64,000 bases of DNA from Trichaptum fuscoviolaceum (taxonomy: Eukaryota > Basidiomycota > Agaricomycetes > Hymenochaetales > Trichaptaceae). The stretch is taken from positions 1,488,001 through 1,552,000 of the forward strand of contig CAJSYZ010000011.1 of assembly GCA_910574455.1 (NCBI GenBank). The letters are read 5' to 3'. Shown in pieces: positions 12,333 through 23,019 of this stretch (positions are counted from its first letter, which is position 1; every line of letters begins with the position of its first letter). A program made the position numbers and the translations under genes. The notes below the pieces were generated by a model that was not told the DNA's origin, did not search any database, and worked only from the letters and a program-made list of their open reading frames with translations.

Positions 12333-12951
12333 TTAGTACACACAGATAATCTCTTCATCACACGCAGAGTCTGGCCCTCGACCTCCCACCTATCACAAAG
12401 AATTCAATGGGAATCAGAGATGATACAGAAGCATGCATACTTGTTCGATGTGCGCATCAATGCAGTCACCGTCCTCCATCTCAAGCTAGAGAACGAGTCA
12501 GTTGGCTCTCCCGCAACAAGCTCATTGCACATAACACACATCTTCAGGTGTTTCGTGCCCTCGTAGTCGCACACCATTATATGTAAACTTGAGGGTCTCT
12601 GGACAAGGTTGTTAACATACACATGCAATGTGCTTCTCAGACTTACTCGGGTCTAAGTTCAATGATTTCTTATTTCGCAAGATCAAGTGAGTACAGCATG
12701 AGTCTGTACCATTCGGTGAGAGGTACACTCACGGCTGCCGCATCCATTATCTTGCTCATCGCGTGGAATACCTTGACATGAAGTCTGATTTCTAGAAAAA
12801 TAGGTGCAGAGTTAATATAGACAAGTGAAGGCGTGTGGGGTTATCGGCAGATGTACAACTCACTGCGTTCCTCGTGGACCACCGCAATCTGTATCTTTCT
12901 ATTGATGTCGGGTTTGCTTTCAGATGCCTGCTCGTTGTCACTGACACTCAT
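12333..12951 (-). CDS. SMT3: SUMO-family ubiquitin-like modifier precursor
   Basis: Small protein conjugated to lysines of target proteins after C-terminal processing. The exons give MSVSDNEQASESKPDINRKI, QIAVVHEER, IRLHVKVFHAMSKIMDAAA, KSLNLDPK, TLKFTYNGVRLRGHETPED, LEMEDGDCIDAHIEQ, and finally VGGRGPDSACDEEIICVY with TAA at 12,333. The order (I..V.., I-L-VK, KFTYNGVRL, TPEDLEMEDGD-IDAH-EQ-GG) is the SUMO beta-grasp. GG is the expected processing site, leaving a 15-residue tail for the Ulp protease to remove. One internal exon is only 22 nt. The first strands diverge from budding yeast Smt3, so a divergent second SUMO-like gene is possible. Confidence 0.85.
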
Positions 12952-13671
12952 AGTGGACCTTGGTATGCGTGTGTAAATTGATATGTATGTGTGAGAAAGA
13001 GTGAGAGATATGAGTTGAAGTCCTAAATTGCTTTGAGAACCATCCTTTCGTGTTGTTTGGTCGGGGCCAAATAACACGTCGTGTCACAACCTGCACTTAA
13101 CTCACAAAAAAAAAATTATTTTATCTTATCTTGATTATTCACAGATAGATGATTATTGTTAGTAAATGCCGAGTATTGTATGTTTGTAATTGGGAGCTTG
13201 GCGCCACGAGTATTTAGGTCCTTGTGATTCCATCTTGCAACGTCTGATAGTACTAATGTATAGCCTGTACCACTCGTGACTCGTACCGAAAAAATGTTAC
13301 TTGCAACTATGCTACGTGAAGTGGAAGGTGCAGAACGAATCTTACACGAAGTTGCTTCCAGCTATCTTTGCATGCTTTGAGAGATCTGCATGATTTATAC
13401 GAGTCTGGTCCCGATACTGACGAAATGCATTCGAGGTCAAACATGTGTGTTAGATCCTGAGAGGAGGCACCATACAATATCAACCCAATGTCTGAGAGCC
13501 TTTGCGATGAACTCCGATATCAGTCCCACAGTCCCAGAAGGCCATCTATGCCCCTCTTTGGGCCCTGATGCGACCGATTTTGTGATAACTGCATGCGTAC
13601 TCAATCCTGGAAAAGAGGGAAGAAAACTGGGAGACAGAAACTGCAATGATGACATTCTCGGATACCCAGTG
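12952..13671. other. Intergenic between SUMO and ATG22
   Basis: About 720 bp with an A-rich run and a TTATCTTATCTTG stretch near 13,105-13,140. Short ORFs at 13,390-13,788 (+) and 13,437-13,655 (-) have no recognisable features. The first 200 bp upstream of 12,951 probably contains the SUMO promoter. Confidence 0.4.
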
Positions 13672-15758
13672 TCATCCAGTGATATTGTTCATTCGACGTC
13701 TCCGAGCGTCTTCGTGCCCTTGCTCTGGATCAACAGCCAGGAGGATAGGTACGGCGAGCCATACCATAGCGACAAGGAAGAAAAATGAAAATCGGATATT
13801 GCCAGTGAGGTCAGATATAAGCCCGACAAGGAGAGGACCGAGGAACGAGCTTGACTGGGGTGAATGAGTAAAGGATGTGAGCAAAGGGAACATCGACTGA
13901 CCTTGTCTGTGATGGAGTACAATCCGTACCAACGTGCTTCTTCTCCTGGGGGGATGAGACCAGCATAGAAAGCTCTTGCGTATCCCTGGAATGCGCCGTA
14001 CACTGTCCCAAAGTATACTGCCAAGCCAAACATCTCTCCCGGAGTAGTCAATCCACCGAGCCTCAGTTGCGCGCTGCGCAGTATATCTTCTGAGGAGTCA
14101 TGAAAGATGGGCAAGAAACCAAGGCACCCATAGGCAGGAATCAAGCTGCACATCATGACGAGTATGATGAGGACTTTCTTGTTTGACCATTGATAATACG
14201 CCTGGATCCGAGGCCATGCGAGTGACCCCAGGATTCCCGAGGCATTCGTGAGAATCCCGACGAGGATGAGCGAGGAGGCGGGCATGTGGAGCGTAGTTTT
14301 ACCAAAGAGAAGGGCAGTGGAAGTGATGGTAGTAAACCCTTATACTACGATCAACTTCATGCTTTACTATGTGGAAGGAAAGCAACTCACCATCACTAAG
14401 AAGAAACCACGAGGCAAGGAAAAGGAACGTATTTTTTAGCTTGCATATCTCGCCCCAACGCAGTGTTCGACCCAATTCCCTCCAGGCTTTAATGATTTCA
14501 ACACCCACACTTTTATTCCCACACACTCCTTTGCTCTGAACGTTATCCCCGCCTGACCCAGGTAGCCATCTCCACGCTGGCAGAGTGAACAAGGCCCACC
14601 AAGCACCGCTTAGACCAATGGCAAGCCGCAGGGAGAGCGTAGACCCTTTGAGCCGGACGACAGGAATAAGCGCGACAATGAGTGCGGCAATGCCTGAGAA
14701 GTATCCTAATGCAATGCCAGTGGATGAAATCCGCGATGTTGCGCGGGAAAGATTTCGCGTATATTCTTCAAGCAACGGCTTCAGTTCAAGCGGTATTGTT
14801 GATAAAGAGAAGTCTGGCTGTTCGTCCGAATTTGCTGCAGCGAGGAGAGGTTCCGATGCGGAGTCGACATCTTCCCTAACCGCACCTTCCTCATTTCGCG
14901 TACTTCCATCAGTTTCGGATAGGATGTAGTATGCTGATTTCAGTTCCTGGAAAGCATGTACGACATTGTTATCTTCCTGTGCCAAGGTTGGGAGGTACGC
15001 ATTCATCGCCACAACGCTGGCGCCGAATCCGACATTCGCTAATATGGCTAGGAGTGCGGATAAGGGCCATATCGGAGACGTTGAGGGAAGGAGAAGGAAT
15101 AGCATTGCGCATGTTGATCCCAAACCTGCAAAAAGGAGGAGGGTGACTTTGCGGTTCGGTGCTACAAGTGAAGTATTTGCTGAGCAAGGTGAAGGTAGTA
15201 CAAGAGAGATGGAGCGTACGATGGTTCGCAATCCCACCCATAGAGATGACAGTCAGTGCCTGAAGGGCGACCGACAATGAATATACGTATAAGCTATGGT
15301 GATGCATTCATTACATGAAACAATTAAAGATATGTTTCACGCACCTGTAACTGGCGGTATCAATCCACGCCCAGCCTATGTTAACTACACACCTCAGTCC
15401 CTCCAATGTAGCAGATTGATTTGCAGGCCCTCTTGCCTGCTGTTTGGGCGGCAAAGACCCCAAAGATGAACAAGGTATCGTTTTATCTGGAAGGAGGACG
15501 CCGTTGTCTCGTGCAAACTGCTCCAGGCAGATCGGGAGGAACATAGTTAGGGAGACGACTACAAATACTTCGCTGTACATACACAGATCAGTATGTCACA
15601 AGTCCAGAGAAAGTAGTAATAGTGAACCTGGCAAACGCATAGCTCAGCCAGCCTCGGAGGTGCCGCTTTGCTCTGGGCTCATCATATTCCACATTCGCTG
15701 CACCAGCGATCAAAGTCGTCTCCAAGCCATTGTTCTCGAGACCTTCTCCGTAGTTCAT
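13672..15758 (-). CDS. ATG22: Autophagy-related protein 22, vacuolar efflux permease
   Basis: MFS-type membrane protein of the vacuole that releases amino acids after autophagic breakdown. Exon 1 starts MNYGEGLENNGLETTLIAGA and continues to RGWLSYAFA. The next exons give SEVFVVVSLTMFLPICLEQFARDNGV, then RKVTLLLFAGLGSTCAMLFLL, NVGFGASVVAMNAYLPTLA, a long acidic loop (SASEPLLAAANSDEQPDFS), SSTGIALGYFSGIAALIVAL, and LAIGLSGAWWALFTLPAWRWLP. The C-terminal half has PGEMFGLAVYFGTVYGAFQG, YARAFYAGLIPPGEEARWYG, LYSITDK, and a last exon FLGPLLVGLISDLTGNIRFS. These are characteristic Atg22 blocks, including YSxxPxxxxAxxYGLYSITDK-like text. Several short introns, no lesions seen. Confidence 0.9.
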
Positions 15759-16098
15759 GTTGAAGTAATGGGGAGAAAGCAGTCAGGTACTGTCAGAAGT
15801 AGATTAGCTGATGGTAAACATTATTTGTAGGCTGTGACGGAAACATGATGCGGGCACTCAGGCTGGCACGCAGTTCTAAAATTAAACGGACTACATAGCC
15901 GTACATTTGTCATTGATCGCTCACGATGGCAGAAACTGGTTATACAGAGGTTCTACTATTTAATACACTAGATGGGTAGCGTCAGGTAGGGAATCCGTAG
16001 CCGAAAAAAACATGTCTCGATGAAGTGAAACGAAATGGAAGGCGTAGATTCCGCAACACAAGGGGAACCTGAAAGATAGGAAATAACTGAGGATGAAT
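15759..16098. other. Intergenic between ATG22 and DST1
   Basis: 340 bp, probably holding the ATG22 promoter and the DST1 3' end. I see no conserved element. Confidence 0.4.
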
Positions 16099-17469
16099 TT
16101 AAGAGAACTTCCACCGGTGGTTGCATACGACGCATCTGCAGATGTAAATGCCGTGGTCAGCTACATTAGTTCCGAGTTAAGGCTAAAAAAGTAGCAAACG
16201 TACGTGACAAATGTCTACACCAAAGAAACGAGTGGATAGTGAGTTTACTTGATCTGACAGTAAAGGCAGGACATACCGTCATAGGTTCATCCGCACTTCT
16301 CGTCTGAGCCTGACGATACCTTGTCTTCCTCTGCTTACACTTCCCGCACTGGAACGCGTCTGTTTCTGCCTGTCGTTCACCCGCTCCAAGCGATTTGTGA
16401 AGATTCTCTTCCATGATAGCTTGGTCTGCGAGCTTTCGTTCCTCCGACGCCATCTCCTGGTATCAATCAAGGGTGTCAGCGAATTAGCATGACTACCATA
16501 GTGATAACACACCGAACTCGACATCCTACAGAATTTGCCAACAATCAGATCACCACTGACGACAGCCGCACGCAATCCAGGGTTATTCTTATCCTTAAGA
16601 TTGAGGAACAACGAGCGTATTTTGCCTTTGTATTCTCTACCAGTGTCGTTCTTGAAGTCAGAAAGTACCGTTGCCTCTACTGCTTTAGCACGTTTGAGAA
16701 TGAGATCAGAAGCTGGAGTATGTGGTGTCAGAAATGAATATGGATTCATCGTGGGTGACTCACGGGAACCAGAGTCCAATGCGAGAGCATCATAGATAAG
16801 CTCAACACATTTGTCCCGTGTCTTGTCTCCTACACTAATACTGATGCCATCGCTTTTTGCTGTCCGCGATGCTCCGCTTTTGTTATCGAAAGATTCGGAT
16901 GTTGGAGTTACGGGCGTCGGAGTCCCGTTTGACTCAGCGATGGAGGCCTTGCGAGTCGCTGCAAATACGTTTCAAAATCTGTCACATTATCCAATGTGTA
17001 TGTATTGCCATGAGACATACGAGGAGCCTTTGTCATAGCTGGCGTTGGGTTCTTAACGCCAGCTCCGACCTGTTGCTGCTTTTCACGCTCAACGTCATTC
17101 TTCCACTTTTTGACCACTTCCTTCGCTAGATCTGCAACTTCTTTTGATGAATGTGATCGAAGTTTGCCCACAGCGAGGCCAACCTTGCTCTCCTACACAA
17201 CAGAATTAGCAGGACATGAGTGTGCAACTGATATACGCGCTCACCCTCAGTATAGCTTCCGTGACAACAGCATCCTTCTTCAAAATCTGAAGAATATCGA
17301 TAGTTTCCTGCAAAACATGAGTGAAGGAAGGCCCGGTCAGTTCAGGGCGGTTCCGAAATAAAAGTGAAGGATATTTTGTAGGGAAGTTGATGGAAATTTG
17401 CTTCACCTCTGCCGAAGATGTTGCCTGTAGCTGTTTAGCTAATTTGCGCAATTCCAGAGCCCCAGTCAT
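16099..17469 (-). CDS. DST1: Transcription elongation factor S-II (TFIIS)
   Basis: Rescues backtracked RNA polymerase II by stimulating cleavage of the nascent transcript in the nucleus. The N-terminal TFIIS/LW domain starts MTGALELRKLAKQLQATSSA and continues with ETIDILQILKKDAVVTEAIL and GKLRSHSSKEVADLAKEVVKKWK. The central domain has SDFKNDTGREYKGKIRSLFL, NLKDKNNPGLRAAVVSGDL and MASEERKLADQAIMEENLHK. The C-terminal zinc ribbon has CGKCKQRKTRYRQ, the catalytic acidic pair in RSADEPMT, then TFVT, and CVVCNHRWKFS. The second half of the ribbon needs an 11-nt exon at 16,214-16,204, between introns ending GTGTAG and starting GTACGT, before the last exon ending TAA at 16,099. All four zinc cysteines and the DE pair are present. 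Confidence 0.93.
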
Positions 17470-17689
17470 TCTGCATCAACGTTCCCCACACCTTCCTTGA
17501 CGTCTTCTTTCGCCTATTGTGCTGTAATTGTGCAGGTACTCGACTGATCACTCAAAACCCTACTGCGCTCACGATGTCGTTGCTGTCCTTCACTAACTTG
17601 CGCGTGGGAACGTGATTCAGGTTGCTCGCCACTTCAAGTTCAAGTTTCCAAAATGGGTTTTTAGCGCCGCAGAATGTACAGCTAGTCTG

Positions 17690-18110
17690 CAAGATAGGAT
17701 TTCAGCACCTCAATGTACCTATCTGACCTGCATTTTATCATAATCTGACACATCGACTTATATAAATCCAACCCCTTATAATACATAAATCTGACAATTA
17801 TAACGGCTATTGCCAACATCTTAAAAGTAATATCGGACAACTTGCAAAATAATATCTGACAATTTGAGAATCAATATCTGACAATTTGAGTTATCTAAAT
17901 CCAACCCCAGCATTTACAAGAATCCAACCCTTCAATGTATGCATTTCTTACCCTTGATAGTATCCAATTCCAACCCTTCATAGTATTTAAATTCAACCTC
18001 TCAAAGTATGCAAATTCAACCTCTCAAAAGTATGTAAATCCAACCCCCGGAGTATTGATTTCTGACCCCTCATAGCACCATTATCTGACCACCATAAAGT
18101 ATTATATAGC
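17690..18110. repeat. Degenerate tandem tract of TCTGAC and AATCCAACCC motifs
   Basis: About 420 AT-rich bases in which two short motifs recur with 15-30 bp spacing. TCTGACAATTTG-like units dominate the left part and AATCCAACCCCT or ATTCAACCTCTCAAAGTATG units the right part. Copies vary by substitutions and small indels. Single related motifs reappear in the same orientation near 21,229, 21,262 and 21,375. The tract directly abuts remnants of host genes. Confidence 0.6.
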
Positions 18111-18620
18111 GCTGTCAGAGCCAGCTTGTCCCCGCCACGAATGTCTGAGCAAATCATGGGGAATGCATTGAATGTGGTGAACAAGATGTCCGTACTTACC
18201 GTCAGCCTACGAGCTTCGCCAACAGCAGCCTCTGCGTCAAGATTTGAGCATCTCAGCGTATCCTCTTCTTCAGGCTCCGGCAGAGGATCAGCTATAGTAC
18301 TTATGGTCACTGCATTGACAGTCAGCAGTCCTAGATTTTCGTTGTTCATTGGTATGCAACGATGCAGGACGTATTGCCGCGGCCGTGTTCTTGAGTTCAG
18401 GGACAGAGCATACCAGTACAGAAAGCGGTCCACTCCATCATCTTTGGTATATAAAGATCATACGAAAGGCATACAAGGAGTTGAAACAGCTGACAGAAGT
18501 GTCAAATTGCTATCTTCATCTTCAGGCAAAGGCATATTGCAAGGGTCTACATGTTACTTTATTTTCTCAGCACAGGCTGTTGCAGGCATAAATCTGGTCA
18601 GAGCGGCAAGATGGTTATCA
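17993..18620 (-). pseudogene. Unidentified ORF remnant, partly overlapping the repeat tract
   Basis: A minus-strand frame (18,433-17,993) reads through DRFLYWYALSLNSRTRPRQY and DAEAAVGEARRLTVSTDILF and ends in the repeat tract. Upstream sequence in the same direction is broken by stops. The text looks like protein, but I do not recognise it. Given the neighbouring gene fragments, I read it as another fragment. It could also be chance. Confidence 0.3.
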
Positions 18621-18659
18621 TGACTCGGGTTGACTGGGGTATCAGTTACAGAGCCTACA

Positions 18660-19700
18660 GTTTAGTTCAAGGCATATCGGATAGTTGATTTTGGCGGCTC
18701 CTCTTGTCGAACCACGCGAGCACCGAGTGTATGTTGTCGTTCCGTATAAACCCGGTTATGAAGGCAGTGTAGATCGCAGTGCAGGGAGGGGGGACATCGG
18801 CCGGGCCAAACAGGACGCTTGCTTTCGTGTCCATCATTTCCTCGAGGAGTGAGATAGCCTTCACGGGTTGTTTCGCCAGGAAATACGCCTCGACTGTCTT
18901 TATCCATACGAGCATTTGCGCTGCACGCGCCTGTCCTGGGCGCACGTCGTCGCTGAAAATGTGCGTCGACAGATCCTCAACGCCTTCCGCAACGTCCCAG
19001 GAGACGCGGCCTTCGTCCGAGGCCGTACGGAAGTCCGTGAACACGTCTTGTACGGATTCGATATCGCCGGTCGCAACATAGGTACTCAGGAGGTGGAAAT
19101 AGCACATCGCATCGGGTTGGAAGTGAGGGATGCCTTCGAAATGGGTCCAGATACGAACTGCAGCATCAACATTGCCGTGAAGTGCGCAAGAACGGAGAAC
19201 TTGATAGATGCCCTTTCCAAGACATAAATTCCTCCTTTGCCCGTCACGATAGATGCTCTGGGCAGCTTCGAATATCAACAGTGCAGAGGCAAAGTAGTGT
19301 TCCGTACGAAGAAGCTGAACTTGCTCTTGAATTCGCGCCGCCTTTGCCGCCATTCCAGCTGACCGATGACTCGATGGACCTCCTTGTCGTGCTCGCACAG
19401 TGCCAAAATCATCGTCTTGTAGGTGCGAACATTGGGCGTGATCTGGCGGGTGAGCATCTCATTGTACGTCTCCGGCATGACGTTGATCGGTTGTCCGGGA
19501 GCACGAGAGGAGAAGAGCAAGCTGAGGGTCAAGTTGTATTCGCGCACATTCGGGGAGGGGTGGGACGTTGACCTGCCCAGCGACGTGCCACCAATATCAT
19601 ACACGAGACTCGCACCAGTCGTCGCACCGCCCGCAATCGGCGCAGATATACTAGTCGCTGCGTTACTGCACAAGCGCATCGACCAGTGGTCCATCTCGCG
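18660..19700 (-). pseudogene. PPR-like protein fragment, frameshifted
   Basis: Reads as helical pentatricopeptide repeats, which in fungi usually bind organellar RNA: ETYNEMLTRQITPNVRTYKT, GIYQVLRSCALHGNVDAAVR, FQPDAMCYFHLLSTYVATGD, and TAIYTAFITGFIRNDNIHSV. The frame changes near 19,350-19,365, between ALCEHDKEVHR and AARIQEQVQLLRTEHY, with no room for a normal intron. It changes again near 18,700, where QEEPPKSTI lies in another frame. The 5' side runs directly into TFIIF-alpha sequence and no start codon fits. It is therefore a broken fragment rather than a working gene; sequencing error at the shifts cannot be excluded. Confidence 0.6.
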
Positions 19701-20360
19701 ATTCTTCTCCATCTTCGCCATAAGCTTCTCCGCATCCTCGAGGCTCGGCGCGATCTGGAGCGTCTCCCGACGCGGTCCGCAAGCACGAACTTAAAACACC
19801 TGGTCCGCTGCGGGCATGACCAGCGCGTACGTCTCGCTCTTCGCGGCCTCCTCCATCCTTCCTACCCATACCTCGCTGCCCGTCGCGTCCTCCGTCACCC
19901 AGGGATACCGTTCCTCTAGACGCATCTGCCTGATGTGCTCAGGCACCAGGAATACCTGCCGAGTCTTCTTCTGAAACTTGTGTTTCCGCTTGTCCTTGTC
20001 TTTGTCTTTGGCATCCTTCCCCCTTTGCGGGGTCGCCTCACCATTGGCATTGTGGATCGGCCGGCCCTCTGCGTCGACCCGGACTATGCGTCCGTTGACG
20101 GGTTTCCCATCCGCTCCTAACATTGGCTTCATGGGCACCTGCGCGCTGACTCCGCCCACACCCTCAGCAGCGGCAAGGTGACGGCGCAACTCCTTGCGGT
20201 TGAGTTTCACAGGCCGCGACCTCGTACTAATGTCGACCAGTTTTCGCGAGTCAAATTCCATCTCGTCTTATCGCCACCCATGTCTATTGCAGCTCATCAG
20301 CTTGAACTCCTGGTACGGCGCGTCCTCGCCGGTGACAGCCGTAGAAGTTAAGGGCAAAGA
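19700..20360 (-). pseudogene. TFG1: TFIIF alpha subunit (Rap74/TFG1) fragment
   Basis: Similar to the N-terminal dimerisation region of the RNA polymerase II factor TFIIF-alpha: PYQEFKLMSCNRHGWR, FDSRKLVDISTRSRPVKLNR, RQVFLVPEHIRQMRLEERYP, SEVWVGRMEEAAKSETYALV, MPAADQVF, and after a break LQIAPSLEDAEKLMAKMEKN. Three lesions are visible. A TAA at 20,268-20,270 lies in frame between GWR and DEMEFDS. An extra T near 19,793 gives a stop after QVF. About ten codons of the expected FKFVPAxRWYKFQKK stretch are missing just after. The fragment then passes into PPR-like sequence. The gene's C-terminal winged-helix part is absent. Confidence 0.7.
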
Positions 20361-20639
20361 CGACCAGCATGGGCTCTCTCTTTTCTTGCTTTATCTTCCG
20401 CAGAGGTGGCTTCGCGAGTCAAATGGTGGGCTGTCGTATGTGAATCGGGTGTCCCAGTTGGACTGCATCGGTTCTTCTCGACGTTCAGGATCCCAATCTT
20501 CTGTATCCATGACTGCTACGCGAGGCGCATGGCAATGTAACGCTTGTGGAAATCTTCCATGCGCTGACACCATTCAACAACGGGGAAACGCTGGCAAGCC
20601 AATTGAGCACGCACACTCTTCTTCCGTAGACTAAGTTAA

Positions 20640-22282
20640 GCACCATCTTATTTGTCTTCATAAGCTTGGACAACATGTGCGCTGTTGAACTCGATTCGAC
20701 AGGGAAGCACTGTGTCCAAAGTTGGATTGTAGATTAGAGACAGGAAATACCACCTTACCCATCCAGGCATGGGACCAAGGCGAGCACCAACACCAAGGGC
20801 ACATTTGCGACCGATTTCGACGGCGACTAAACGGAACGGCTCATCACGCAAAGAGATCAAAGCGAGGTCGGCACCACTGACGTAGAGCAGTGAACTCTGG
20901 CTTCAAGTTGAGGGGCGACCGACGAGAAGCGCGATGCGGAGAGACGCGGATGACAGGGGCAAGAAGGAAAAAGAAAAGAAAGTGGGGTGTGGCGAAAGCA
21001 TAGTACCGGTATGGTCGAAGAGGGGAAAGATATAAAGGTAAAAGGAGAAGATAATGAAGGAGATAGGGGCTTAAGAAATTAAGACCGAGTGGAAAAGTAA
21101 ATATATGGCATAAAAGCCATATGAAAGGCTATAAGAAGGGAAGAAGAGCAGGTATGCACGAGAAATGTAAGACCCTAAGCAAGAAACGGTTTCGGAAGTG
21201 ACTTACTGGGAGGATTGGAGACATGGGATTGGACAATTTGTGATTTGTAATGCTTACTTGCTGACAATTCGATAATTTTTTCGCGGCCACACATCCCTCT
21301 ACTACGCTACGCTTCGTGGCGGGGATATGTATGTGACCCTCGTGAGAATCTATTTTTTTACCCCTTGGTGTTTCCAAATCCAACCCTCCGTATACCCAAA
21401 CCTCACTCACGACAGCAGCAGCGATGATCACGATTTCCCTCCGCTCGTTTCCAAAGATGTTCACACTTCAATGTCAGAAAGTCTTGCTTATCTCAAACAT
21501 GGTGTGCACTTGAGCAGCACCAACTGGGATGCAAGGTTGATGAGATATGCCTCACATACATCATTCTCAAGACACAGATAGTTGTCGGGTGTGCTATGTC
21601 AACTGGAGAACCGGAGCTCTCCTACAGCCCACCTGACTGTGACCCTGTTAAAGGTTTGCAATCTCACATTGTAATGTGGCATGCATGGTATATATTAAGT
21701 AATAGCTTATTTACGTATATTACATTTTTTGTTGTTGTCGCTGCAATGAAAACTTTGTCGTGTTCTGCTCTGTTTGTCGTCTCGACCTGCGCAATTCTAC
21801 AGACCCAACCAAAGATTAATCCCAGACCGACGGGATTATAAGTATCCTTGCGGAAACCGACACCATTGGAGATCTTTATTTGTCCGATGAGAAGCCACTC
21901 AAAGGACAACCCCATATGTCAGTGATATTACCAGCTACTAAGTCAAGTGCTAGTATTTGCCAAGGCTTGAGATGCCAGTGATTGGGTAACCTGACATGGT
22001 ATGTGCCATTCTTCTCTCTTCTCTCTCATTGCTCACGTCTCATTCCTTCCAAGGAACTTCAATTGACATGCTCGTCAGCTATAGCAACTCCCCAACCACT
22101 TTAACTTCCGCATATACTTCGCCCATTGCTTTGCAGTGATTTGGACTCTCTGCTTTGTCATTATCTGCACCATTTGACTTGAGTGGTGACTGCTCGACAC
22201 CACCTTCCATTCGACCTCTGAACCTGAATAGAAAACACTCTTGTTCTTGCTGTCCGTGCCACCCGATCAGTGGAAGGACTAG
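20640..22282. other. Intergenic left flank of the LTR array
   Basis: No gene recognised. A purine-rich stretch lies at 20,900-21,200, and single TCTGACAATT- and AATCCAACCC-type motifs occur at about 21,230-21,380. Short ORFs (20,648-20,860 minus; 21,129-21,464 minus; 21,596-21,841 plus) lack supporting features. The host sequence stops at the CCCAG duplication. Confidence 0.5.
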
Positions 22283-22573
22283 CCCAGTGTCAGGCTTGGA
22301 CCCGATGCATGCCTTGTGGTGTCTTGTCTATTGTAAACAAATGAGATCATGCCTATCGAGACATGATGTCCTGCGAGATCGAATCTAAGAGCGAAGCAAA
22401 GAGAACAGAGACGAGAGACGAGTATAACCAGGATCCGGGGCTTCCGGCATCCGACAAGGGTGACCGACGACGAGGGGACTTCGGGGTGCTCCCGCGCAAG
22501 GCTCGAGACGTCCGGGTCAAACACAAAAGATAGTCTAGAGCACTAGACAACAAGCAAGCTAGATTTGGAGACA

Positions 22574-22592
22574 CATCGGGAGAAAGGGAAAC
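22574..22592 (+). repeat. Left terminal inverted repeat
   Basis: 19 bp, exact inverse complement of 27,389-27,407, immediately after the CA duplication inside LTR A. Confidence 0.92.
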
Positions 22593-22990
22593 AGATTATG
22601 TAGGATTACGGAAGATTACGGAGATTATAAGACAGCTGTCATGCTTATTATAGATTACAATACAGTATCCGGCTTATCCCGTGATTATAATTGCATCATA
22701 AAGCTTACACGGTTAATATAATCCTTCATAAGGCTTACGCGGAGATTATAATCCTGCTATCATGCTTATGTCCTCTTGTAAGAATGGCATCCTGCTTATG
22801 TCTATCATATAATGTAGCTAAAATGTCATATAATGTTCTGAAAGGTATATAGACCTATTATAAGAGTGATATAAGCCAGATGTATGTCTTACGAAGTATT
22901 ACAGGTAATGTAATTTTCAATAATCATCATTGTAATTTTCATTCTCATTCATCAGATTATACAGTTAAGTTACACTACATAAGCTACTTT
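22593..22990. repeat. Left subterminal repeat region of the TIR transposon
   Basis: AT-rich, with repeated GATTACGG, ATTATAA and GCTTAT or GCTTAC units (for example near 22,640, 22,670, 22,700, 22,735, 22,765 and 22,797). Such arrays bind transposase in CACTA elements; the role here is inference. Confidence 0.6.
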
Positions 22991-23019
22991 AATTGCCAAG
23001 CAGGATTCGTGACATCATC

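Noticed and set aside
17690..21400. Helitron as the carrier of the TFIIF-alpha and PPR fragments
   Set aside because: No TC start, CTRR end with hairpin, or Rep/helicase text could be located.
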